Shown: positions 28,206 through 37,331 of the stretch, piece after piece
Position numbering within the stretch: the stretch's first letter is position 1
How the letters are laid out: each line of letters begins with the position of its first letter
Assembly: GCF_021233055.1 (NCBI RefSeq)
Contig: NZ_CP089538.1
Location: 4,108,501 to 4,172,500 of the forward strand
Direction of reading: 5' to 3'
Length of the DNA stretch: 64,000 nucleotides
Origin: Spirosoma oryzicola
GTDB taxonomy: Bacteria > Bacteroidota > Bacteroidia > Cytophagales > Spirosomataceae
Program-made: the position numbers and the translations under genes
Notes under the pieces: model-generated
The model's input: the letters and a program-made list of their open reading frames with translations, nothing else
Database searches by the model: none
What the model was told of the DNA's origin: nothing

Positions 28206-29441
28206 ATGGAAGATTACGAAGTATATACCCTGCCCAATGGCATCCGAATTGCTCATAAACAGATTCCGCATACCCAGATCGCTCACTGCGGGATCATGCT
28301 CGATATCGGAAGCCGCGATGAACAACCCCACCAGCAGGGATTAGCCCATTTCTGGGAACATATGGCCTTCAAAGGTACAGAGAAACGAAAATCGTACCAC
28401 ATTATCACACGACTAGAAACGGTTGGTGGTGAATTAAACGCGTATACAACGAAAGAAAAAGTTTGTTTTCACGCGTCGGTGCTGGGTGTTCACTTCGAGA
28501 AGGCAGCCGAACTGCTGGCCGACATTACGTTTCACTCGATCTTCCCCGAAAAACAGATCGAGCGCGAACGGGGTGTTGTTCTGGAAGAAATGGCCATGTA
28601 TTACGACTCGCCGGAAGATGCGATTCAGGACGATTTCGATGAGCTGGTGTTTCCAAATCATGCGTTAGGGGGCAATATTCTTGGTACCAATGAAACGGTT
28701 AGTTCATTCCGGCGCGAAGACCTGCAACGGTTCATCGCAGAAAACTATGATACGAGCCGGATTGTATTTGCTTCAGTGAGCAACCTGCCGTTCAAGCAAG
28801 TTATTAAAATAGCCGAAAAATACCTTCGCGATGTACCGACGCAGCATTCGTCCCGTCAGCGTAAGACGCCCACGGATTATATTCCCCGGCATACGCGGGT
28901 AGAGCGTCCCATCACACAGGCTCAGTGCGCGCTTGGCCGGCCCGCCTATGGCTTGACCGATCCGCGCCGACTACCGTTTTTCATGCTTGTCAACCTGCTG
29001 GGCGGACCGGGTATGAATTCTCGACTTAACCTCAACTTACGTGAGAAATACGGCTTGGTTTATTCCATCGACGCCAGCTACACGCCTTATCTCGACACAG
29101 GTTTTCTGGGTATTTATTTTGGCACCGACCCGAAGAAAGTAGACCGGGCGCATAGCTTGATCAACAAAGAGCTGAAACGTCTTCGTGAAGAACCGCTTAC
29201 TACCTTGCAGCTTCACCAGACCAAGGAGCAGCTCATTGGACAGTTGGCGATGGCCGAAGAAAGCAACAATAGCTTTATGCTGATGATGGCCAAGAGCCTG
29301 CTCGACATCGACCGGGTAGAAGCGCTGAACGACATCTTCAATGACATCAAAGCTGTTACGGCGGATGAACTGCAAACGCTGGCCCAGGAAGTTTTCGAAG
29401 AAAGCCAGTTCAGTTCATTGACGTTCGTACCGGAGAAATAA
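28206..29441 (+). CDS. M16 zinc metallopeptidase (processing-peptidase-like)
   Basis: 411-residue M16B peptidase without signal peptide. HFWEH at residues 48-52 is the inverted zinc motif, and ERGVVLEEMAMYYDSPED near residue 120 gives the third ligand. The second half contains GGPGMNSRLNLNLREKYGLVYSIDA, the substrate-pocket segment. Unlike the M16 pair at 13.4-16.1 kb, this chain carries both catalytic and pocket motifs and lacks an export signal, resembling the YmxG/processing-peptidase group, so it may act as a homodimer in the cytoplasm. It is followed by a short hairpin and then an M28 peptidase gene. Confidence 0.93.
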   Translation: MEDYEVYTLPNGIRIAHKQIPHTQIAHCGIMLDIGSRDEQPHQQGLAHFWEHMAFKGTEKRKSYHIITRLETVGGELNAYTTKEKVCFHASVLGVHFEKAAELLADITFHSIFPEKQIERERGVVLEEMAMYYDSPEDAIQDDFDELVFPNHALGGNILGTNETVSSFRREDLQRFIAENYDTSRIVFASVSNLPFKQVIKIAEKYLRDVPTQHSSRQRKTPTDYIPRHTRVERPITQAQCALGRPAYGLTDPRRLPFFMLVNLLGGPGMNSRLNLNLREKYGLVYSIDASYTPYLDTGFLGIYFGTDPKKVDRAHSLINKELKRLREEPLTTLQLHQTKEQLIGQLAMAEESNNSFMLMMAKSLLDIDRVEALNDIFNDIKAVTADELQTLAQEVFEESQFSSLTFVPEK

Positions 29442-29469
29442 GTTACTTACAACACAACGCATGTTTTGG

Positions 29470-29497
29470 GGGAGTCGGTTTTCAGAAGCCGACTCCT
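29470..29497. repeat. short hairpin of the GTCGG repeat family
   Basis: GGAGTCGG (29471-29478) pairs with CCGACTCC (29489-29496) around TTTTCAGAAG. It follows the M16 stop by 30 bases and could act as a terminator. Loop and stem match the family seen at 8.8, 30.6, 54.8 and 55.7 kb. Confidence 0.75.
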
Positions 29498-29557
29498 TTG
29501 TATGTTTACGGGTATTGATACTGTTTTCACACCACATGGCCCTATTCCTCCCCGTTT

Positions 29558-30619
29558 ATGCCTGGAATTGCTTTACGTTTCTTACTTTTTTTGATACTGA
29601 TTACTCGTCAAACTCACGCGCAACCGGCTCTTTCCCGGCTTGTGGTGTCGGATTCGTTACTCAAAAACCATGTTTATGCCCTAGCCGATAAGCGTTTCGA
29701 AGGTCGTCAAACGGGTACAAAGGGGCAACAGGAAGCGTCTCTGTATTGTGTCCGCTCCTTTCGCCAAAGCCATTTGTCCGCCGTGTTTAGCCTCGATTCG
29801 CTTAGAGGTTCTTTACGCCAACCGTTTTTCTATTCACGGAGCCGTATCAAGCCATTCGGTGCCCGATCAGGGCTTGCCGCCAGTTCATACGAACAGTACG
29901 AGTTGATTTCTCCTCCGTTGACCACCGACGATAGCAGTCAAGTCATTATGGGACACAACGTAGCTGGTCTTCTTATCGGTACTGATTTGAAAAAAGAGAT
30001 ACTGGTGCTGTCTGCCCACTACGATCATCTGGGTCAGAATGGGGACGAGATTTACCACGGGGCCGATGATAATGCCTCGGGCACAGCGGCCCTGTTGAGT
30101 ATCGCTTCTTTATTCGACAGCTTAGCGCAAAAGGGTATTCGAAGCCGCCGGAGCTTACTGTTTGTGCTCTTTTCGGGCGAAGAACAAGGATTGCTTGGGT
30201 CGAAACACTTTGTCAACAATAGCCCTATTCCCTTACAGCAATTTATTGCTGATCTGAATATAGACATGGTAGGACGAACGGACTTCAAACACCGGAAAAA
30301 TCATAACTATTGCTATTTGATCGCGGGAAAAAACGACGACATGCTGCGTAAAACCGCCGATGCGGCCAACAAACAATCCGTCGCCATTGACCTGGATTAT
30401 GCACACGATAGCGAGAATGATCCAAATCAATATTTCTACCGATCTGACCACTACAACTTTGCCCGGTTCGGTATACCCGTGATGTTCTTTTCGGACGGTG
30501 AACACCCCGATTACCACCGCCCCTGGGATACAGCGGACAAGATAAATTACGGTGTCTTGCAAAAACGGGCTACGTTGGTCTTTCAGACAGCCTGGCTATT
30601 AGCCAACCCACCTCAATAA
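29558..30619 (+). CDS. M28-family zinc aminopeptidase, secreted
   Basis: 353-residue peptidase with a signal peptide (residues 1-21, ending TRQTHAQ). Dinuclear zinc-site motifs are all present: SAHYDHLG, GADDNASGTAALL, FSGEEQGLLGS with the catalytic Glu pair, NIDMVGR and YRSDHYNFARFGIPVMFF. It removes N-terminal residues from peptides in the periplasm or outside. The protein lacks any C-terminal accessory domain such as a sorting domain. It ends 64 bases from the convergent GlgE stop, with a REP-like hairpin between. Confidence 0.94.
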   Translation: MPGIALRFLLFLILITRQTHAQPALSRLVVSDSLLKNHVYALADKRFEGRQTGTKGQQEASLYCVRSFRQSHLSAVFSLDSLRGSLRQPFFYSRSRIKPFGARSGLAASSYEQYELISPPLTTDDSSQVIMGHNVAGLLIGTDLKKEILVLSAHYDHLGQNGDEIYHGADDNASGTAALLSIASLFDSLAQKGIRSRRSLLFVLFSGEEQGLLGSKHFVNNSPIPLQQFIADLNIDMVGRTDFKHRKNHNYCYLIAGKNDDMLRKTADAANKQSVAIDLDYAHDSENDPNQYFYRSDHYNFARFGIPVMFFSDGEHPDYHRPWDTADKINYGVLQKRATLVFQTAWLLANPPQ

Positions 30620-30630
30620 ACGGTGTGGAT

Positions 30631-30680
30631 ATGTGGTGTCGGGTTCTCAGACCGCACGGGCGGCCCCGCCGACACCACAT
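30631..30680. repeat. REP-like inverted repeat between convergent genes
   Basis: ATGTGGTGTCGG (30631-30642) and CCGACACCACAT (30669-30680) form a 12-bp stem. The interior keeps GTTCTCAGACCGC and GGGCGGCCCC, so it is a near copy of arm A' of the island at 8.8 kb. It fills the gap between the M28 and GlgE stops. Confidence 0.85.
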
Positions 30681-30683
30681 ACC

Positions 30684-32807
30684 TTACAGCTCGATTCTGA
30701 ACAGGTGCATTGGCAGCGCGTAGGGGTCCAGCTCAACGTAGTTCCATTCGCCACGCCAGGTGTAATAGGCCTGCGTTAGCAGGTCGTGTACCGTGTATTC
30801 CTGATCGGGTGCAATACCCAGTTGCCAGATGGGTACTTGGATGGTAGCGGCCCGCCGGTTGTAGGCATCGGTATTGACAACGATCAGCAGTCGGTTATCA
30901 CCCGACGTTTTCAGATACGCCATAATAGCATCGTCACTCGCGTTGCAGAACGTCAGGTTGTTTGTTTTTTGCAACGCTGTGTTCTCATGGCGAATCCGGT
31001 TGACAAGCGTGATCAGGTACGTAAGCTTGTTTGTTTTGTTCCAGTCCCACCGCCGAATTTCGTACTTCTCGGAATTCAGGTACTCTTCCTTATTTGGGAA
31101 CGGCACGTGTTCCATCAGTTCGAAAGATGGACCATAGATGCCATAATTACTGGATAGCGTTGCCGCCATAAAATAGCGAATCAGGAATTGCGGCTCATGG
31201 CCTGATTGCAGACTATACGGGTTGATATCGTGCGTCGTCGGCCAGAAGTTGGGGCGAAAATAATGCTTCATTTCGCTCTGCGTCAACTCGGTCAGGTACT
31301 CCTGCAACTCCGCTTTTGTGTTGCGCCAGGTGTAGTAGGTGTACGAATGCGCAAACCCCCGTTTGGCTAACTCCTGCATCACTTTCGGTTTTGTGAACGC
31401 TTCCGAAAGAAAGATCATGTCCGGAAACTCGCGCTTCACCTCCGCGATAACCCACTCCCAGAAACTAAATGGTTTGGTATGTGGATTATCGACCCGCACG
31501 ATGCGCACCCCCCACGAAGCCCATACCAACAGAACGCGCTTTAGCTCATTCCACAGGTTTTGCCAATCTTCGGTTTCGAAGTAAACCGGATAAATATCCT
31601 GGTATTTTTTGGGTGGGTTTTCGGCGTACTGGATCGTACCGTCGGGACGTTTTTTGAACCACTCTGGATGTTCTTTGGCCCAAGGGTGATCGGGTGAACA
31701 CTGAATGGCAAGGTCCATAGCGACCTCCATCCCGTAGTTGGCCGAAATAGCAATGAGGTGCTTAAACTCATCAACAGTACCTAGATCAGGGTGGATCGCG
31801 TCGTGTCCACCCTCAGACGAACCAATCCCATACGGAACACCCGGTTCGCCCGGCTGACAAATAACCGAGTTGTTTTTCCCTTTCCGGTGAGCCATCCCAA
31901 TCGGGTGAATGGGCGGCAGATACAACACATCAAAACCCATCTGTGAAATGCGGGGCAACAACGCTTCCACATCCCGGAATGTCCCATGGACAGGCTCGCC
32001 ACCGGGTCCTTCTGCCTGCGATGCCGAGCGCGGAAACAAACAATACCAAGTGCTGAATCCGGCCCTTGCCCGGTCCACTTCGATTCCGAGTTCATGACTG
32101 TAGCGCGTAGGATGCTGACGTTCGGGGTAGCGATTCGCGAAGAACGTGAACTGATCGCTTTCAGCAACGGAAACAGCTTCGTCGTAGCGATTTTCGTCGC
32201 GAAACAAAGCGGCCATATCGCGGAGAGACTTAACATCGGCTGACTCCTCGACGGTCGAGACCGATGTTTTCTTTTTTTCTTTGCCCGGCAGTTTGCCACC
32301 CGCTCGCTGAATCATTCCATCCAGATACTGTGCGCCCGCCAATAGCTCACTGGTAATCCGCTGACCATCGGCTACTTTCAAGTGAATTTCGTGCTGCCAC
32401 GAGGCCGGGTGATCGACCCACCCTTCAATGGTATATGCATAGCGTCCTTGCTTTTCCACGACGAATGACGCGCCCCAGCGGTCATTGACAAGCAAAGTCA
32501 TCGCGGTTTCAGTCCAATCGGCATCGGTCGCGTGCTTATAAAGCAACTTGGCCGTTAGATAATCGTGTCCGTCCGCAAAAATGTCGGCTTCGACGGCAAT
32601 TACATCGCCCGGTACTGCTTTTATGGGAAAACGCCCACCGTCAATTTCGGGGGACACATGCTCAATGACCACTCGCGACTGACCGGAACGAAACGAATCT
32701 GCGGCCGATAAAGAAGTGGATTCGGTTGCTGCTGGCATTGGCACAGCGACGATTGCACTGGCCGTACGTGAAGAAGAAACTTTCGCGCTTTTTTTGGATG
32801 ATTCCAT
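30684..32807 (-). CDS. glgE: alpha-1,4-glucan:maltose-1-phosphate maltosyltransferase
   Basis: 707-residue GH13_3 enzyme that extends alpha-1,4-glucans with maltose from maltose-1-phosphate. Residues 1-45 are a Ser/Ala-rich extension of low complexity. The N-terminal Ig-like DUF3416 domain follows (VVIEHVSPEIDGGRFPIKAV, GDVIAVEADIFADGHD), then the catalytic barrel with the nucleophile Asp440 in VRIVRVDNPHTKP and the acid/base Glu469 in FLSEAFTK; TTHDINPYSLQ carries the third acidic residue. Length fits the family plus the extension. TreS, maltokinase, GlgB and other glycogen genes are not adjacent. Cytoplasmic. It converges on the M28 gene. Confidence 0.94.
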   Translation of the reverse strand: MESSKKSAKVSSSRTASAIVAVPMPAATESTSLSAADSFRSGQSRVVIEHVSPEIDGGRFPIKAVPGDVIAVEADIFADGHDYLTAKLLYKHATDADWTETAMTLLVNDRWGASFVVEKQGRYAYTIEGWVDHPASWQHEIHLKVADGQRITSELLAGAQYLDGMIQRAGGKLPGKEKKKTSVSTVEESADVKSLRDMAALFRDENRYDEAVSVAESDQFTFFANRYPERQHPTRYSHELGIEVDRARAGFSTWYCLFPRSASQAEGPGGEPVHGTFRDVEALLPRISQMGFDVLYLPPIHPIGMAHRKGKNNSVICQPGEPGVPYGIGSSEGGHDAIHPDLGTVDEFKHLIAISANYGMEVAMDLAIQCSPDHPWAKEHPEWFKKRPDGTIQYAENPPKKYQDIYPVYFETEDWQNLWNELKRVLLVWASWGVRIVRVDNPHTKPFSFWEWVIAEVKREFPDMIFLSEAFTKPKVMQELAKRGFAHSYTYYTWRNTKAELQEYLTELTQSEMKHYFRPNFWPTTHDINPYSLQSGHEPQFLIRYFMAATLSSNYGIYGPSFELMEHVPFPNKEEYLNSEKYEIRRWDWNKTNKLTYLITLVNRIRHENTALQKTNNLTFCNASDDAIMAYLKTSGDNRLLIVVNTDAYNRRAATIQVPIWQLGIAPDQEYTVHDLLTQAYYTWRGEWNYVELDPYALPMHLFRIEL

Positions 32808-33120
32808 TCGTAGTCTATCTAGGTTAATACCTCCTCTATGAAATAATCCCGAACGGTAAAGAATGTTGCAAAAAAACGTGCATTCGTCGTCTATTGCTTC
32901 TTATACCGAAACATCATGTTCGTAAAACTACGCGTCGATAGAACTACAGCAAACGATCTATGCGTAAGATAGAATCCCGCTTATGAGCGGAATAGAGCCC
33001 GTTCTCCACTAAAAAGGCGCTCAGAGTCTTCGATTTATTACCTGCTTAGCAGTACGTCTACCAGGCTCATCAGGTTTTCAATGAGGAACCGGGTAGGCGG
33101 ATTGCTGCCCTAGCGCTGTT
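32808..33120. other. intergenic region upstream of glgE
   Basis: 313 bases between glgE and the degenerate haloperoxidase-like gene, both on the minus strand. A short hairpin with CCGCTTATGAGCGG lies near 32980. No other element was recognised. Confidence 0.4.
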
Positions 33121-34605
33121 TTACTTCGCGCCATCGCCTTTTGCCGACTCGACCGCAAGTTTACCAACAGCCGTACCGAGTCTAGATCCTTCTTCGTTGG
33201 CGAACCGATACGCAGTACCGCTATACAGCTCTGCCTGCGTCGCTTCGGTAACCTGGGCGTTCAGTTCAGTCGCTTCGTCGGGAAACAGATAAAGCAGAAC
33301 GGCTGTAGCAGCGGATGCGAACGTGGCCTGTTCAGACGGGTAAGCGGGCGTGTTGGGAATGATCGTTGCGGTTCTGATCGTCGGGTCGATCTGCGAAGGA
33401 CGCGGTACAAAGTAAGTATACTTGGCTGCCCAGCAAGCCGTACCGCCATCCTGCAAAGCGCGGTTCACCAGCGCGTAAGTTCGGGCGGCCCGCAGTTCGT
33501 TCTGCCGGTACTGCTGGATGTATTCTTCGGCGATCAGGTTCCAATGGCCGGGAATGGTGTACGTCCCAACACCGTCGTCCCATTTTCCCGCAATACGCGA
33601 CTGTTCGCGGGTGCGCACGCTGGCAATTGTACGCACTTCGTTTAAATCATTCTGAAATGTGGCTGACGTGGTAGCTGGCGGTACAGATGTAAGACTCTTT
33701 CTAACAGCCGTTGAGTCAAGCCAGGTTTTTACGTTTCCGGCCAGCGGGGCTACCGGAGTCCGGGCAGGAATAAACAGGCTGCTCCATTTTACGTCATAAG
33801 GCGCTTTCGCCAGTACATTCGTCCACGTGTTGTTCGGGTCGTTGGCGACGCTGAACCGATCATTTTTGACCCGATCAATTACTTTTGCGGTTACGGCGGC
33901 TCCCAGATCCTCCCCTCCTTTTATGTCGCTCGGTACGTTGGCTCCGTTCCAAATTCGGCTTTGTTTGTGTTCGGTAGCTTTTGTTTTAAGCCAGGCGGTT
34001 TCGTTCGGAAAGAAATAGGCCAGCATCTGGCAGGACACTTCGGCGATGGCAGCATCTTCCGAGGGGTACGAAGGAACGTTGGCGATGGGCAAGCGCGTGG
34101 TTACCCCCTGATCCAGCAGCGATGGCCGGTTATACTGGTACTTAGCCCGCCAGGCGACAACCATCGCATCGTACTGTGCTACGCTGAGGGCGGCATAAAG
34201 TCGGGCGGCAAATGGCGCGCTAACAGGCGAATTCGTTGCCTCCTGCGGATTACCTGACTCTACACTGTACTTAGCCACCAGCAGCCGCGCAATCTGATTC
34301 CAGCGCTTGACACCCCCAACAGCCCAGTAATTGATGGCCGTGATTTTCTCTGGCTCCAGTCTGGCCACACCGTTCCTAACCTGGGCAAATTCACTTTTAT
34401 ACGCATCGGATGTAACGGCATCCGGTTGCGGAACATTGATAGCAGCCGCTGATGGCAGGACAATCGTACGCCAGTTACCACCGTCGGCATCTACGGTAGC
34501 GGGTTCACTGAACGGCAAAATGCCCTCGTCAATTATCGGTTCTTTACAACCCGATACCCACACAAGGACCGCACTCAGAAACATTATGGACAAAGACTTA
34601 TTCAT
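33121..34605 (-). CDS. haloperoxidase/PAP2-like lipoprotein, catalytic residues lost
   Basis: 494-residue lipoprotein; the ATG at 34605 (MNKSLSIMFLSAVLVWVSGC) is preferred over an upstream start at 34650, and Cys20 is the lipidation site. The fold is that of vanadium-dependent haloperoxidase / PAP2 phosphatases and is clearly paralogous to the protein at 35768-37315. KX6RP is kept (KYTYFVPRP), but the PSGH motif reads PSEQ (residues 423-426) and the SRX5H motif has Ala458, Glu459 and Ala465 in place of Ser, Arg and His. It therefore cannot bind vanadate or phosphate by the usual mechanism and is probably a pseudoenzyme. Last gene of a same-strand envelope cluster. Confidence 0.88.
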   Translation of the reverse strand: MNKSLSIMFLSAVLVWVSGCKEPIIDEGILPFSEPATVDADGGNWRTIVLPSAAAINVPQPDAVTSDAYKSEFAQVRNGVARLEPEKITAINYWAVGGVKRWNQIARLLVAKYSVESGNPQEATNSPVSAPFAARLYAALSVAQYDAMVVAWRAKYQYNRPSLLDQGVTTRLPIANVPSYPSEDAAIAEVSCQMLAYFFPNETAWLKTKATEHKQSRIWNGANVPSDIKGGEDLGAAVTAKVIDRVKNDRFSVANDPNNTWTNVLAKAPYDVKWSSLFIPARTPVAPLAGNVKTWLDSTAVRKSLTSVPPATTSATFQNDLNEVRTIASVRTREQSRIAGKWDDGVGTYTIPGHWNLIAEEYIQQYRQNELRAARTYALVNRALQDGGTACWAAKYTYFVPRPSQIDPTIRTATIIPNTPAYPSEQATFASAATAVLLYLFPDEATELNAQVTEATQAELYSGTAYRFANEEGSRLGTAVGKLAVESAKGDGAK

Positions 34606-34659
34606 TCTCGAAAAGATTCGAACGCAAAAGCGGTGAACCGTTGCGTTCATAGATAGTAA

Positions 34660-35580
34660 TTACCGGGCAATCCGTCCAATGACCAAGCCTCCGGTAACGC
34701 GGCTCGACTTACCAATATTACGTCCATCAATGGTTGCTCCGTAGCCAGCCGTCAGACCAAGTTGTCCTACCAGCTTCAGGTAGACCGTAGCGCCTACACG
34801 GCTAAAGCCGACCGCATTTGACGGAAACGGAATACCGGGCGCGATATTCGTTCCTTCGATGTACTTTTTGTACGGTGTCTGCTGCTGATACCACACGTCG
34901 ATGTAGAGCGGTTTGGTTACAATGCCGGTTCTGACAATAAGCTCCGTCACGTCGGGTACGTTGATCTTGGCACTGGTGTTGGGATTGACCTGTCCGGGTT
35001 CGTAATAATTCACAACCCGATCAAGCGTGACCTGCCCCCGGCGAATATAACCGTACTGCCCAGTCAGGAAAAAGGTACCCGCTTTCAAATGAAGCATGGT
35101 ACGTCCGTCGAGATTTCGAGAACCTCGACCAATCGCAATCAGATCGTCGTTGACGTAGTTCTGCAACGGCATCGAATACCCCAGAGCAAACAGCCAGGAA
35201 AGCCGCGCCTTACCGATTTTGTAATCGTAGGCTTCCCACCGCAACGCAGCCGACACATCCTGAAACCCTTCCTGCTTTTGTCGATACCCCGCGCTGGACT
35301 CCGACCGAATGTAAGGGGCCGACACGATCAGATCAAGATCGTAGCCCAACCCGAAACTACCGTACACGTTCAGCGCCTGCGTCGTCACTGTTCCCAAATT
35401 TGGGTCCCGCGTTTCGGTTTTGTTGATGTAATAAGAATCGTACGTTTCCTGCGAATAGGTCAGGGCTAGGTTTGCTTTTCGGTCTCCCCGCATAAAGCCG
35501 TCGATCAAGCCTTGAGCGTGGGTTGGCCGGGCAAAACACAGCCAGACAAGCGCAATAACAGGGACTGGTAAAAATCGCAT
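34660..35580 (-). CDS. outer-membrane beta-barrel protein (third of cluster)
   Basis: 306-residue protein with a signal peptide (residues 1-22, ending PTHAQ). Many short strands of alternating polarity (SFGLGYDLDLIVSAPYIRSE, LRWEAYDYKI, GTFFLTGQYGYIRRGQVTLD, VGATVYLKLVGQLGLTAGYG) and a terminal strand-like end suggest a barrel of roughly 12 strands; no family name is recognised. It is related in size and layout to the barrel at 37332-38234. It lies between the two haloperoxidase-like lipoproteins and 54 bases before the second, so it probably partners that lipoprotein in the outer membrane. Confidence 0.8.
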   Translation of the reverse strand: MRFLPVPVIALVWLCFARPTHAQGLIDGFMRGDRKANLALTYSQETYDSYYINKTETRDPNLGTVTTQALNVYGSFGLGYDLDLIVSAPYIRSESSAGYRQKQEGFQDVSAALRWEAYDYKIGKARLSWLFALGYSMPLQNYVNDDLIAIGRGSRNLDGRTMLHLKAGTFFLTGQYGYIRRGQVTLDRVVNYYEPGQVNPNTSAKINVPDVTELIVRTGIVTKPLYIDVWYQQQTPYKKYIEGTNIAPGIPFPSNAVGFSRVGATVYLKLVGQLGLTAGYGATIDGRNIGKSSRVTGGLVIGRIAR

Positions 35581-35698
35581 AGTTCTGCTTTAGGCGGGTA
35601 AAGGTAGCCGTTCGCTAGCATCCTTCCCATTAAAGTTGGTGATTCTGTGTCTGCGGTCTTCGTTAGTAACGCCAGGAATAGACAAGTCGTGTACGGCC

Positions 35699-35738
35699 TA
35701 AAACAATAGTTCCCGGCCGCAACGCAACCGGGAACTAC
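35699..35738 (-). terminator. hairpin after the intact haloperoxidase-like gene
   Basis: TAGTTCCCGG (35707-35716) and CCGGGAACTA (35728-35737) form a perfect 10-bp stem; on the minus strand TTGTTTT follows. It could terminate or attenuate transcription before the third barrel gene. Confidence 0.6.
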
Positions 35739-35767
35739 GATTAACCTATGATAAACTCTTTAAACTC

Positions 35768-37315
35768 TTACAATCCTGATCCGTCAGCTTTGCCACGAGC
35801 GATGGCATAAGCGCCAATCGCATTGCCGTGGTCTACCCCTTTTTCGGAATCGAACCGATAGTGAATCAAGCCATATATCCGCGACAAAGATGCCTCGTTG
35901 GCCTGTGCCTTAAATTCATCGGCCTTATCAGGAAAAATATAGGCTAACACCGTAGCGGCTGCGCCCGAGAAGGTCGAGTGACCGGATGGGTACGAAGGAA
36001 AGTTGGGCAGCCCGACCGATGTTTTCATACCGAATTGTTGCGGACGAGGATAATAGTAGTAGTACTTTGCTTCCCAGCAACCGATGGCAGCGTCCATTTC
36101 GGTCGTACCCAGCAACGCCAGCATACGCGCCATGCGGACTTCGCTGTATTTTGCATCATGGCCTGCGTTGGCCGCCGTACGGTGCCAGTGACCGGGAGGG
36201 GTGTAACTGCCCGGACCATCAGACCAGAAGTTCGCAACACGAGCCTGTTCGCGGGTTTGGCTTTTGTTGATCTTACTCAACTCCGAAAAATCAGTGTTGT
36301 ATTCGGCACTGTTCAGCTCCGGTGGTGCGGGTGGGCGCATGCTGACCAAGGTTTTCTTGTCAAAATTCCAGGTCTGAACCGAGCCGTAATTGGGCAACAT
36401 CGGTGGACGCGCCGGACTCTCCTGACTTACCCAGACATCTTTGAGTCCACGCTCTTTGGCCGCCTGAATCATCCCCGCCGTCACGGTCTGGTTGTTCGAC
36501 GTGCTCATCCCATCGGCTTTGGCCCGACCCATTATTTTTGCCGCTACAGCCGTACCGAGTGCCTCACCGGCGGTCAGATCACTCTCGACGTTCACACCCG
36601 CCCACAGACGGCTGTTGCGATGCTCGGCCAGTTTAGCATCCAGATAGGCTACTTCGCCGGGAAACATAGCTTTCAGAATAACCACCGAAGCCGTAGCCAC
36701 AACCGCATCTTCGGATGGGTACGATGGGAGAGCCGACGTAGCCAGCAACGGTTTGATGGAAGCATCCGCTTTATCGGGCGAAATCCGGTTGTACTTGTAT
36801 TTGTAATACCAGGTCGATACCAGGGCGTCGTACTGCGCTACGCTCAAATAAGCCAGAGCACGAGCCGAATACGGTGGATTCGCAAACGGAAACCTTGGGT
36901 CCGCCAGCGGGTTGGCCGCGTCCGGTACGGGGTATTTTCCATCGGCTGTCGAAGCAGGTGGAATATTGTAACGAGCGCACAATTCACGCCCGATTTCGTT
37001 CCAGCGATACACGGCACCGGCTCCCCAGTAGGTTACGGCATCCTGCTGGCTGGCTGTCAGGTTGGTCGTTTTTTGTTTTAAACTGGCCAGTTCAGCCTGA
37101 TATTCAGTAGACCCCACCGCTTTGGGTGCGTCCACAACTATATCAGCGGGTGATGCCAGTACGTATGTTTTCCAGTTACTTGCTTTTTCGTCAAGATTAG
37201 CGGGTGTGTAAGCCTGAACCTGTGGCTCATCGATGCCTTTGTCGCACGACAAAAATGCTGTCGACAAACCAGCGGCAACACTCGTAATTAGTAAAAATTG
37301 ACTTAACTTTTTCAT
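35768..37315 (-). CDS. vanadium-haloperoxidase/PAP2-superfamily lipoprotein, motifs intact
   Basis: 515-residue lipoprotein; start at 37315 (MKKLSQFLLITSVAAGLSTA), lipidation at Cys24 (FLSCDKG). All three vanadate/phosphate-binding motifs are present in the C-terminal half: KX6RP as KYYYYYPRP, PSGH with His446, and SRX5H with Arg479 and His485. A second, degenerate half-copy lies upstream (KYKYNRIS then PSYPSED), giving an internal duplication typical of large bacterial VHPO-like proteins. It may be a haloperoxidase or an acid phosphatase; sequence alone does not decide. It starts 16 bases after the barrel gene at 37332, so the two are co-transcribed and likely act together at the outer membrane. 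Confidence 0.9.
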   Translation of the reverse strand: MKKLSQFLLITSVAAGLSTAFLSCDKGIDEPQVQAYTPANLDEKASNWKTYVLASPADIVVDAPKAVGSTEYQAELASLKQKTTNLTASQQDAVTYWGAGAVYRWNEIGRELCARYNIPPASTADGKYPVPDAANPLADPRFPFANPPYSARALAYLSVAQYDALVSTWYYKYKYNRISPDKADASIKPLLATSALPSYPSEDAVVATASVVILKAMFPGEVAYLDAKLAEHRNSRLWAGVNVESDLTAGEALGTAVAAKIMGRAKADGMSTSNNQTVTAGMIQAAKERGLKDVWVSQESPARPPMLPNYGSVQTWNFDKKTLVSMRPPAPPELNSAEYNTDFSELSKINKSQTREQARVANFWSDGPGSYTPPGHWHRTAANAGHDAKYSEVRMARMLALLGTTEMDAAIGCWEAKYYYYYPRPQQFGMKTSVGLPNFPSYPSGHSTFSGAAATVLAYIFPDKADEFKAQANEASLSRIYGLIHYRFDSEKGVDHGNAIGAYAIARGKADGSGL

Positions 37316-37331
37316 GGTTTGTACGGCTGAA

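Noticed and set aside
35978..37081. Long 367-codon plus-strand ORF opposite the haloperoxidase-like gene
   Set aside because: Antisense to a gene with clear signal peptide and catalytic motifs; Arg/Gly/Val/Phe-rich shadow composition.
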